The position numbers and the translations under genes are program-made. DNA of 34,050 bases from Phycisphaeraceae bacterium (GTDB lineage Bacteria > Planctomycetota > Phycisphaerae > Phycisphaerales > Phycisphaeraceae): assembly GCA_002686995.1 (NCBI GenBank), contig NYZC01000309.1, forward strand, positions 1-34,050, given 5' to 3'. The notes under the pieces are model-generated. The model was not told the DNA's origin. It saw nothing but the letters and a program-made list of their open reading frames with translations, and did not search any database. Below are positions 21,301 to 33,300 of the stretch, piece by piece (position 1 is the stretch's first letter; every line of letters starts with the position of its first letter).

Positions 21301-24300
21301 GGCCGACACCACCGACAACGACAGCCTGGGCGACCTGATCGCCGACGTGCAGCGGCGCGTCAACGTCGGCCTGTTCGGCTCGGACTTCTCCGGCCGCGTC
21401 AAGGTCGAATGGAGCATCGAGAAGCGCCAGATCGTCTTCGTCAAGAAGGACGCGAACGACACGCGCGTCCGCACGATCACCTTCCGCCTCAAGAAGGGCG
21501 GCCCGCGCATCGGCTTCAGCCAGATCCAGCTCGGCCTCGGTTCGTTCATCAGCGACTTCGCCGGCCCGTACCTGAGCAAGATCGACGACATCCTCAAGCC
21601 GCTCGACTTCCTCATCGGCCCCAAGGGCGTGCTGATCGCGCCGATTCCCGGCATCTCGGACATCGCCGGCGAGGACATCACCTTCATCACGCTCGCCCGC
21701 CTGTTCGGCCAGAACCAGACGGCGGCCTTCCTCGAGGCGGTGGTGTCGATCCGCAACCTGCTGGTGCAGGTCGCGCGGGCGGCCGAGGACGCCGAGCGGT
21801 CCGGCGGCGAGATCTTCATCGACTTCGGGTCGTTCGACCTGCCGTCGTTCGCGGCGTTCGGCAAGAAGGACCTGAACGACGTCGACGCCGAGAAGGACCT
21901 GGACAACAAGAAGAACGTGCCGCAGAAGAGCGGGAATTCCGACGCGCGGACGAACAACATCCGCGAGGGCGACGCCAAGAAGTTCACCAAGGGCGTGACG
22001 AAGGGCAAGGGCCAGATCGCGTTCCCGATCCTGACGGATCCGAGCAACATCTTCAACGCGCTGCTCGGCAAGTTCGAGAAGGTCACGCTCGTCACATTCG
22101 ACCTGCCCGAGTTCCTGTTCGAGTTCAAGTACAAGCAGAAGATTCCGCTGTACGGCCCGCTCATCGCGACCATCGGGGCCCGCGTCTCGGCCCGCATCGA
22201 CTTCGCGGTCGGCTACGACGGCCTGGGCATCGCGCGGTTCCAGCGCAGCGGCAACTTCGCCGACGTCTTCTCTGGCTTCTACGTCAGCGACCGCGAGAAC
22301 GCGGACGGCACCGGCGCGGACGTGCCCGAGGTGACCGTGTTCGGCGAGTTCAGCTTCGGCGCCGCGTTCAGCGCGGCGGTGGCGGAGGCCGGCCTCGAGG
22401 CGGGCATCGACCTGACCGTCGACTTCAACCTCGACGATCCGAACCGCGACGGGCGTGTGCGCTTCAGCGAGATGCTCGCCAACATCCGGGCCAACGCGAA
22501 CCTCGGCCCGCTCTCCCTCGCCGCCATCTTCGACGTCTCCGGGCGCATGCAGTGGTTCGTGCGGTTCTACGTCGAGGCGCTGTGGGGCCTGTGGCGCAAG
22601 GAGGTCGACATCGGTCGCGGCACGATCTTCGAGTTCACCGTGCCGTTCAAGCGCGTGCCCCAGCTCGGCAACGAGCTGGGCGGCGGCAAGCTGCTGCTCA
22701 ACGTGGGCGGCTCGGCCCTGTCGCGGACGCACGGCAACATCGCCGACATCGGCGAGCGCCTGACCCTGCGCCAGAGCCGCAACGACATCTTCATCAGCGG
22801 CTTCGGCGTCTCCGATCAGCGCTATCCCGGCGTGACGCAGGTCATCATCAACGCCGGTGAGGGCAACGATCACATCGACGCCGGGGGCGTGACGAGCATT
22901 CCGATCGAGTTCGTGGGCGGCCCCGGCAACGACACGTTCATCGGCGGCGGCGGTGACGACATCATCATCGGCGGCGAGGGCAACGACAGCCTCACCGGCG
23001 GCGGCGGCGCCGACGAGATCGTGGGCGGACCGGGCAACGACACGCTCCGCGGCGGCACGGGCCCGGACAACCTGAGCGGCGGCGACGGCAACGACCGGCT
23101 CTTCGGCGACGGCGGCAACGACCGGCTCGCCGGCGACCTCGGCGCCGACGTGATCGACGGCGGCCCGGGCGAGGACCGTTTCGAGCAGACCAACGACGTG
23201 GCCCTCGACACGGGTATCGAGCGAGTGAACAACGACGGCGACGTGCTCGACCTGGGCACCTACCTGTCGAACCTGACGATCGTGCTCGAGGACGGCGGCG
23301 TGACGGTCACCAACAGCGCCGACGACGTCATCTTCATGGCCGAGGGCCTGAACTTCGAGGAGTACCGCGGCGGCCGCGGCAACGACCTGTTCCTCATTCG
23401 CGACATGGGCCCGAAGGCCGTGCACTTCGACGGCGGCGAGGGCTCGGACCGATACATCATTGAGCTCGGCGCGATGCCGCCGGAGCCCGGCCCGATCTCG
23501 GTGCAGGACACCGGCAAGGTCTTCTTCACCGACCGCCTCATCGTCAACGGGTCGTTCGACGCAGACGTGCTCGGCCTGACCAACCGCAAGGCGACGTTCG
23601 AGAACGAGACGAAGGACTTCGTCACCCGCCAGCCGCTCGACGTGACGTTCGACACGCTGTTCACGGGTTTGAAGGACGCGACCGGCGTGTTCGACGTCGT
23701 CCGCCCGTTCCCGGACACGCTCGAGGACGGTGAGGTGTTCGCCTTCCGCATCTTCGACGCGCAGCTGGGCGACGACAACCCGAAGGTCACCGTCGAGCCG
23801 GTCGTCGCGCCGCAGAGCTTCGCGACGCTTCAGGACAAGCTCGACGCGGTCAACGCGGCACTGGCCACGGCGCGGCTCGACCTGCTGTACGAGGCGATCG
23901 ACGACGGCGGCACCGCGCGGCTGAACCGCAAGTTCGGGACGATGGACGAGGCCGGGGTGATGGTCCGCAAGGTCGGCATCATTCCGATCACCTACAAGCC
24001 CGAGGTGCCGGGGCAGGAGGACATCGATCCGGGTCTCGAGCTGATCCAGATCAACGGCCGGGCCGGCAACGATCGTGTCGATGTCGAAAGCACCCCGATC
24101 GACATTCCCGTCGAGGTGACCGGCGGCCAGGGCGCCGACATCGTGAACGTGGGCGTCCGCATCACCGGCAGCTCGGTCCCCGTGCCCAATGACCTCAACG
24201 AGATCGACGGCGCCCGCGAGTTCGCGACGCCCCTGAAGATCCAGGGCGACGACCGCGAGCCGGCCGACGACCTGCGCGACGTGCTGAACGTGTTCGACGT

Positions 24301-27300
24301 GGCCGACCCGGCGGACAACCAGGGCGAGCTGATCGACTTCGACGGTAAGCTGCAGATCCGCGGCCTGGGCATGCTCGTGCCGCTCGAGTTCCGCAAGTTC
24401 GAGCACATGGAGCTGACGCTGGGCGGCGGCCACGACGAGCTCGACGTGGCGACGACGCATGCGGGCTCGACCGTGCTCCGCGGCGGCGAAGGCGACGACG
24501 AGATCTCGATCGACCGGATGCGCGGCGACACGGCGATCCAGGGCGACGGCGACAACGACCGGATCACCGTCAATCCCGACCGTTCCGACGTCAACGGCTT
24601 TCGCGTGGAGGACGGCGAGCTGACCCTGCTGGGCGACACCGGCAGCGACCTGCTCGAGATCAACCTTGCCGGACGCGGCAGCTCGCGCATCCACGCGCTG
24701 GGGGGCACCGGCGACGGCGAGGACAACCTGACGATCCGCGGCTCGAACGGTCCCGACCAGTTCCTGCTTCGCGCCACGGCCGCGGTGCTGCCGGGTCTCG
24801 GTCAGCTCGACGGGTTCGTGGCCCTGCTCAGCTCGACGTTCGGCGACGACCCCGAGATCGAGCGCGTCAACTACAGCCGCCAGATCAATGGCCGCCTGAC
24901 GATCAACGCCCTCCGCGGCGACGACCGGTTCGCGATCGACGACATCGCGGTCACCACCACGATCAACGGCGCCGAAGGCGACGACTTCTTCCAGATCGGC
25001 CAGATGTTCAAGTCGCCGCGCGACCTGGCGGCCGGCGTCGGCCTGTTCTCGGGCAACCTCGACGATGCGCGGCTCGCCGGCGACGACGAGGCGTTCGTGA
25101 CGATCCGGACGACACAGGGCTTTCTGTCCAACGGCACCACCAACCCGCTGACCGCCAACGGCGGCGACGGGGCGGACGACTTCGTGGTCTTCCACAACCG
25201 CGCCCCGGTGCGGCTGAGCGGCGGTCCCGACGACGACTCGTTCACGATCCGCGCGTTCGCCCTGTTCGGCCAGGAAGTGATCGACGAGCTGCAGCAGGAG
25301 ACCACGGTCGACGGCGGCGCGGGCGCCGACCTCATCCGCTACGCCGTCAACGCCCCGGTCGGCATCGACGGCGGCGACGGATTCGACACCGTGATCGTCA
25401 TCGGCACCGAGTTCCGCGATCGCTTCGTCGTTACGAGCGGCGGCGTGTTTGGCGCCGGCCTGTTCGTCGAGTTCGTCGGCGTCGAGCTGGTCAAGGTCAA
25501 CGCCGCCGAGGGCCCGGACCAGGTCAACATCCTGAGCACCGACGGCGGCCTGCACACCGTCGTGTTCGGCGGTCTCGGCAGCGATACGTTCGAGGTCGGC
25601 GGCTCCGACGTGCCGCTCGTCGTGGTGAGCAACGACCTGCTCGGCCACAGCGGCATCGTGGCGCACACCGTCGGCAGCGACCAGGTCGACAGCCTGTTCG
25701 AAGGCGTGTTCGCCGAAGGCATCTCCGCGAACGTGGCCGACGACGACGAGCCGGCGATCCGGATCACGCAGACCGGCGGGTTCACCCGCGTCGCGGAGGA
25801 GGGCGGCGTCGACAGCTACTTCGTCGAGCTGACGCGGGCGCCGCTGTTCCCCGTCGAGATCACGGTGTCGGCGGCGCTGCCGGCCCGCGACGAGGAGGAG
25901 CAGGTCAAGTCGCAGGCGCTGCGCATCTGGCAGAATGCCGGCACGCCGCCCGACCCGACGCCCGACGACGAGGAGAACACTGGTTCCTCGCAGACCACGC
26001 TCGTCTTCACGCCCGCCGACTGGAACGTGCCGCAGGTCGTGCACGTGGCGGCCGAGCCGGACGCGTTCGAGGAGGGCATCCGCTTCGTGGGCATCAGCCA
26101 CAGCGTGTTCAGCCCCGATCGCATCGAGAGCCGCGCCGCCTCGGCGAGTTCGAACTCGATCACGCTTGCGACGAGCGGCGCCGAGTTCGACGGAAGCTCG
26201 GCGACGGTCGTCGACGCCGGCGCGCGGACCATCGACGTCGGCGCCGGGCACCGGTTCGTCGACGGCCAGCGTCTCATCTACGGCGACGGCGAGCCGGACA
26301 ACGGCAGCAGCGTCGGCGGTCTGACCGACGGCGCCGCTTACTTCGTGGTGACCGCGGACGCCGGCGCCGGCACGATCCAGCTCGCGCGGACGCGCGGCGG
26401 CGATCCGATCGCGGTGACGACGGCCGCGAGCGGCACGCGGCACCTGCTCAACCCGCATACGCTGACCCGCGAGATCGGCGGCGTCGAGCACGTCGTTGCG
26501 TTCACCGGCACGAGCCACGTCGGCACGACGGGCGTGGACGACGCGACGGATCGCCTGTTCCTGGGCATCAACCACGGTCTCGCCAACGGCGACCAGGTGG
26601 CCTACAACAACGGCGGGACCGGCCCCGAGATCACGGGCCTGGGCGACGGCGAGCTCTACTTCGTCGTCAACGCGAACGCGGACAGCGTGCAGCTCGCACG
26701 CACGGATGGCGGCGACGTCCTGCCGCTGCGCCCGGCCGGCACGCTGCCGACCGCGGATGGCGGGCTCGCGGGCGTGACGCTGGAGATCCTCTCCGGCAGC
26801 GGCGCCGGCCAGGAGCGCGTCGTCGCGTCGAACACCGCCGACACGATCACGATCCTGGGCGAATGGGATCCCGCGCTCGACGCGCCGGACGGCACGAGCC
26901 GCTTCCTGGTCCAGGGCTATCACCGCATGGCGGTGCCGATCATCGTGGCCGAGGTCGTCGACAACGACCGGCCCTACGTGATCGTCGAGCCGACCGGCCG
27001 CGACACGCTGGTGGCCGAGGGCGACCTCGATCCCGCGGCGACGCGCGGCATTGCCGATGCTTACACCGTCCGGTTGTCGCGCCCGCCGACCGATCCCGAC
27101 GCCGTCGTGAGGATCCGACTGCGCGAGAAGCTCGGCGAAACCAATCCTGATGCGCAGCTCGAGCTTCTGATCGGGGGCACGCCGGGCGACACCATCCAGT
27201 TCGGCGGCGCTACCGGGTTCCACCCCGCGGCCGCGGTGACCGTCACCGTGCACGCCCTCGACGACACGGTCCTCGAAGGCCGGCACTTCGCGTTCGTCGA

Positions 27301-30300
27301 GCACACGATCGAGCCCGATGGGGCCGAGGAGTTCTTTACGCTTCCGCCGGCGACGAGCATCGACTTCGACGGCACGGACGATGCCGTCGTGCTCGACGCC
27401 GCGGACCGGCTGCTGATCGGCCCGCACGGTTTCGAGGACGGTGACGAGGTCGTCTACACCCACGGCGCCGACGGCGCGCCGATCGGCGCCCTCGTCGACG
27501 GGCAGACGTATTTCATCGCCAACGCGAGCACCGAGACGATCCAGCTCGCCGAGACGCCGGGCACGGCGCCGATCGATCTGTCCGCCGCGGAAGCCGGCAC
27601 GACCCATCGGCTCAATCCGCACGCGCTGACGCGGCCGGGCACGAGCGTGAGCTTCGGGTTCTCGGCGTACACCGGCGTGCAGGACGACGTGAATCGCATT
27701 TTCCTGCCCGAACACAACCTCGTCGACGGCGAGCAGGTGCTGTACGACAACCTCGGCGCCGGCGGCGACGTCGACGGCCTGGCCACCGGGCAGGCGTACT
27801 TCGTCGTCAACGCCGCGGTCGACTTCATCCAGCTCTCCGAGACGCTCGGCGGCGAGCCCATCGACCTCGCGCCGGCGGCCGCACTGCCGATCGACGTGGC
27901 AGACGTCGAGATCGAGATCGCCGACAACGACGCGCCCGGCGTGCTCGTTCGCCAGAGCGACGGGTCCACCGACGTGGTCGAGGCGGGCGCCGTCGGCGAC
28001 ACCTACACCGTGCGCCTGACCCGGGCGCCGGCGCCCGGCGAGACGATCACGATCGCGGTCGACGCCGAGCCGACGCTGACCTCGGCGCTCTACCAGGGCG
28101 TGGCCACGGGCGACGGCGGAGCGGCAGACACGCTCGAGACCGCTGACTCCGACTTCTCGACGACGGACCTGGCAGGCTGGACGCTGCGGATCGTCTCCGG
28201 CCCGGGCATCGGCCAGGAGCGCACGGTGGTGTCGCACACCGCCACGACGTTCGTCCTCGACGAGGACTGGCAGGCGGGCGCCGCGCCCGGCGCCGGCAGC
28301 GAGTTCGAGATCCAGCCCGAGCTGGTGCAGGTGAACGTCGACGCGGCGGCGCTGCAGTTCGACGAGACCGACTGGTGGATCGAGCAGACGGTGACCGTCA
28401 CCGCGGTCGACGACGCGTTCGTGGACGGCGGCGACATCCAGGTCTTCGCGGCGTCGAGCGAGCAGGTCAACCGGATTCGCGGCCCGCTGACGATCGAGGG
28501 AGGTATCGACGAGGACGCCGACCTCGGTCTGCCCGATCCGGTGCGGCTGCCCGGCGAGACCAACCTGAAGGCGCCGCTCGGCGAGGTCGAGGACGCGAGC
28601 GAATTCACGCTGACCGTGGTCGACGATGCGGCATTCCAGGCGCTGCTCGCGAGCGTCGGTGGCGACCTGACCGACTTCACCGTCGAGATCACCGACGGCA
28701 TCGGCAAGGATCAGGTGCGGCGGATCGTTTCGAACATCGGCAACGTGCTTTCAATCGACCGCAAGTGGAGCCTGCCGTTCCCGTCGGGCGGCTCAGGCGG
28801 GCTGCCCGCGAGCCGTTACACCATCGAGAGGACGAACCCGAACCTGCTCGTCGACGAGAAGTCGGAGGTGGACACGCTGAACGTGCGCCACGGCGACAGC
28901 TTCTCGGACGACATCGGCGTGCTGACCGACACGCGACTGTTCGGCCTGGGCATGGGCACGGACCGGACGATCGCGGGTCGTGAGCTGCCCGGCGGCATCA
29001 GCGCGGTCAACCTCGAGGCCCTCGACATCGAACTGGGTCTCGGCGCCGACCGCTTCACCGTGCAGGGCACGCACCGCGGATCGACGCGCATCGATCTCGG
29101 CCGCGGCCTGAGCAGCGTGGGCACCGTCCAGACGGTCGACGTCCGGGTGGTCGAGGGGCCGACGACGATCTTCGGCGGCGCCGAAAACGACATCGTCCAC
29201 GCCGGCACGCTCGCCCCGGAGATCGGCGGCCGGATCGACTTCATCGGCGCGCTGCTCAGCTTCGACGGCGGCGGCGGCGAGGACGTGCTCAACGTCGACG
29301 ATCGGGGCGACACGCGGGACGAGTCGGCGACGCTCACCGAGACGACGCTGGTGGGCCTCGGCATGCCGACGCTGTCGCAGATCCAGACCGTCGAGCTGCT
29401 CGCCACGGGCGGCACCTTCCGTCTGCTCGCCGGCAGCCGCGGCGCGACCGGTCCGATGCCGTTCGACGTCAGCGCCGAGGGCATGCGATTCGCGCTCGAG
29501 CAGCTGTTCGGCGAGGGCAACGTCGCGGTCCGTCGCACCGAGGGGCTGTACCGCATTCGTTTCACCGGACTGCTCACCGGCCAGCAGATCGCGCCGCTGA
29601 CCGCAGATGACAGCGACCTCACGCTGGACGGCGCGCCAGGCGCTCGCGTGTCGCCCGAGAGCGCCAGCCCGGTGCAGGTGCTGAACATCCGTGGCGACGG
29701 CGGCACCTTCACGCTGACGCGACCCGCCGAGGACGAGTTCGACACGGCGGTGACGACGCCGGCACTGGCCGCGGGCATCGATGGCGCGGACGTCGAGGCG
29801 GCCCTGAACGCCATCTACGACGATGTCGACGTCCTGGTCGCCCAGAGCGATTCGGATCCGGGCATCTACCGGGTTGACTTGCTCGATCCGGATCCGGCCC
29901 TGGCGTTCCCCGTGGCGAAGCCGCCGCTGGTCGTCGACGCCGAGTTCCTGACGACGTCGCGGCCGCCGACGGTCGAGGTGCGGACGCTGTCGTTCGACAT
30001 CGTGCAAACGGTCACGGTCGACGCCGACGGCGGCGTGTTCCGGCTGGACGTGCCCACGGTGGGCGTGACGAGCGACATCCCGTTCGACGCGACCGCCGAC
30101 GAGGTGCGGCGCCGGCTGGTGTCGCAGGATCCCGACCTCGTGCCGCCGACGCCGCTGCTTGGCGCGAACAACGTCTTCGTCGAGCGCATCGACGACGCGT
30201 TCCACGGCCGTCACGTGTACGTGATCGGTCTGCGGGGCGAGCAGCGCGGCCTGCGCGGCCGGATCATCGGACGTTTCGGTGTCGACACGAGCGATCTTGA

Positions 30301-33300
30301 CGGCACTGCCGGCGTGGCCGTGCGCAATGACGGCGTGAACTATTACAACCTCGAGATCCTGAACATCGGCATGGGCACGGGCGACGACCGCGTGAGCGTG
30401 CAGGGCACGGCGGCGGACACGTTCCTGGACACCGGCGCCGGCGACGACCTGGTCTACGTCTCTTCGGGCGCGCAGCTCGACGTCCTCGACGCGATCACCG
30501 AGGCCGAGGCGGCCGCCGATCTCGGCGCGCTCGACGACATCATCCTGCACGCCGACACGTCCGAGACCGAGACCCAGGCGCCGGTCCGCCCGGGCGGCAC
30601 GCTCGACTTCCTGCGGGCGCCGCTCGAGATCGAGGCGGGCGCGGGCCGCAACATGCTCGGCGTGAGCGACCGGCGGGATCCGGATGCCGACGCGTTCGCC
30701 GTCATCACCGACGGTGTCATCAAGGGCCTCGCGCCTTCGCTCATCGTCTACCGCGCGACCGGCGGCGACTTCTCGGGCCAGAGCAACCGCCTGACCTTCG
30801 AGGACGTCGGCCTGTTCGGGCGCGGCGTGAACGTCTACGCCGGCACGGGCGGCAACACGATCGCGATCAGCAGCATTCCGGGCGTGGCGGACCTGAACGC
30901 CCAGCTTCCGGTGACGGTGACCACCGTCTTCGCCGGTGCCGGCGAAGACCAGGTGACGGCGAACGTCACCGACGATGCCGATCGAATGCTGGTGCTTCGC
31001 GGCGAGCAGGGCGACGACACGCTCGACGCGTCGTTGTCCACGGTGACGACCGCCATCTTCGGCGACGTCGGCGACGACGTCATCGACGGCGGCGCGCGGC
31101 GCGACCTGCTGTTCGGCGACGGCGGCCGCGCCTATCTGCTGATTCCCGAGGACGAGCTGCTCGGCTTCAACGTCGTCCTGGGCGGCGCGAGCGATCCGCT
31201 GCAGCTCGTCGACGTGGTCGCGGACACCGACTTCGCGACGGTCGACCTGTTGCACACGGTCCTTTCGACGCTCGACGGCGTCGACACGGCGCGCGGCCAT
31301 GACGGTCCCGACTTCGTGCTCGGGGGCGATCGCGCGGACGCGCTGCTTGCCGGCGGTACGGATACCGACCTGATCGTCGGCGACCACGCGCGACTGACGC
31401 TGGCGGACGGCACCTGGCTCGGCGCCGAGACGATCGACACCGGCATCGGCGGCGGCGACCGGATCGAGGCCGGCGACGGCAGCGACGCGGTGCTGGGTGG
31501 CCCGGGCGCGGACGACATCGACGGCGGCGCGGACGCTTCGGCGGATGTCGTGCTCGGCGACCACGGGCGTGCGTTCTTCAATGCGTTCCAGGTGCCCACG
31601 CTGCTGGCGACGCTGGACGCGTTCGACGGCGGTGACGACACCATCGTGACCGGGGCGGGCCCCGACCTCGTGCTGGCCGGCACGGGCGGTGACGTGATCG
31701 ACGCCGGGACGGACGACGACGTCGTGGTCGCCGACAACGGCCTGGTGCGTCGTCTCGCGGATCGGGCGGACGTCATCACGTCCCTGAACCCCGAGACCGG
31801 CGGCGCCGACAGCGTGCTTGCCGGCGCGGGCGACGACATCGTCATCGGCGGCGTCGACGCGGACATCATCACCGCGACGTCCGGCGCGAACACGATCATC
31901 GGCGACAGCGGCACCGTCGAACTGGACGGTCCGCGGCCTGCGGTCGTGCGAACGATCTCGATCACGCTCGGCGGCGGCGACACGATCACGACGGGCGCGG
32001 GCGACGACGCGATCGTGGGCGGATTCGGCGGGGACGTCGTCGACGCGGGCGACGGCCGCAACGCGGTGGTCGGCGACAACGGGCGCATCGATCTTTCGCT
32101 GGCCGGACCGCTGGCGGTCGCGAGCGACACGGACGTTCTGGGACTGGACGACGTAGCGACGTGCTTCGGCGACGAGAGCTGCCTCGCGGACACCCTCACG
32201 ACCGGGGCGGGCGACGACCTGGTGATCGCCGGCTTCGGACGCGACACCGTCAGCCTCGGTGCGGGGTCGAACACCGCGGTGGGCGACAGCGGCGTCATCG
32301 AACTGGACGCCGGCGAGGTGCGCGTGGTCCGGACGACCGACATCGACCTCGGCCGCGACGACGTCGTGACCGCGGGCGACGGCGACGACATGGTGGCTGG
32401 CGGCAACGGTGGCGATCTCATCGAGCCTGCCGGCGGCCGCAACGTCGTGCTCGCGGATCACGGTCGGATCGCGGTGATCGACAGCGGTCTCGAGCTGATC
32501 GACTCGGATCGACCGGCGCTCGGCGGCGACGACACCGTCGTCACGGGCGGCGACGGCGACTTCGTCGTGGCCGGCGGCGGCGACGACGAAGTGTCGGCGG
32601 GCGACGGCGACAACGTCGTGACGGGCGACCACGGCACGATCTCGTTCGAAGCGGGCAACCTCACGCTGGTCCGGACGACCGACCCGGACCGCGGCGGCAA
32701 CGACATCGTCACGACCGGCGACGGCGACGACATCGTGCTTGGCGGCGCCAACCGGCCCGGGCCGGCCGGCGCGATCGACGGAGACGCGGACGCCGACGGC
32801 TTCGTGGGCAATGCGGACCTGTTCGTGCTGACCCGCAACCTGGACTCGACGACGACCGGTGGCGCGGCGGCCGGCGACTTCAACGGCGACGGGGTCGTCA
32901 ACCTCGTCGACGCGGCGATCCTGGGTGCCAACTTCATGATCAGCGCCGACCCGGTCCCGCAGGTGGGCGCCGATCCCGGCGCGGGACGCGACGTGCTGAC
33001 GGTCGGCGGCGGCCACGACATCGTGCTCGGCGACCAGGGCCTGCTGAACTTCGACCTCGGCGTGCTGGACGGCGGCGACTTCGACCCGACGACGCTCGAC
33101 CTGGTGACGACGACCGATCCTGATCTCGGCGGTCGGGACGACATCTTCGGCGGTCCCGGCAACGACCTGCTGCTCGGCGGGACGAGCGACGACTCGATCG
33201 ACGCGGGCATCGGCGCCGAGCTGGTGTTCGGCGACCACGGTCGCGTCCGGGGCCTGATCGACCTCGGCGCGCTGCCGCGGCCCGCTGCCGGTGGCACGTT

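Noticed and set aside
18848-28237. Antisense ORF of 3,129 residues on the minus strand
   Set aside because: It is codon-aligned with the giant gene, so its openness follows from the absence of TTA, CTA and TCA codons there. Its product is a featureless mix rich in Arg, Asp, Val, Ala and His without domains, while the plus strand encodes clear RTX, EF-hand and Calx-beta-like motifs.
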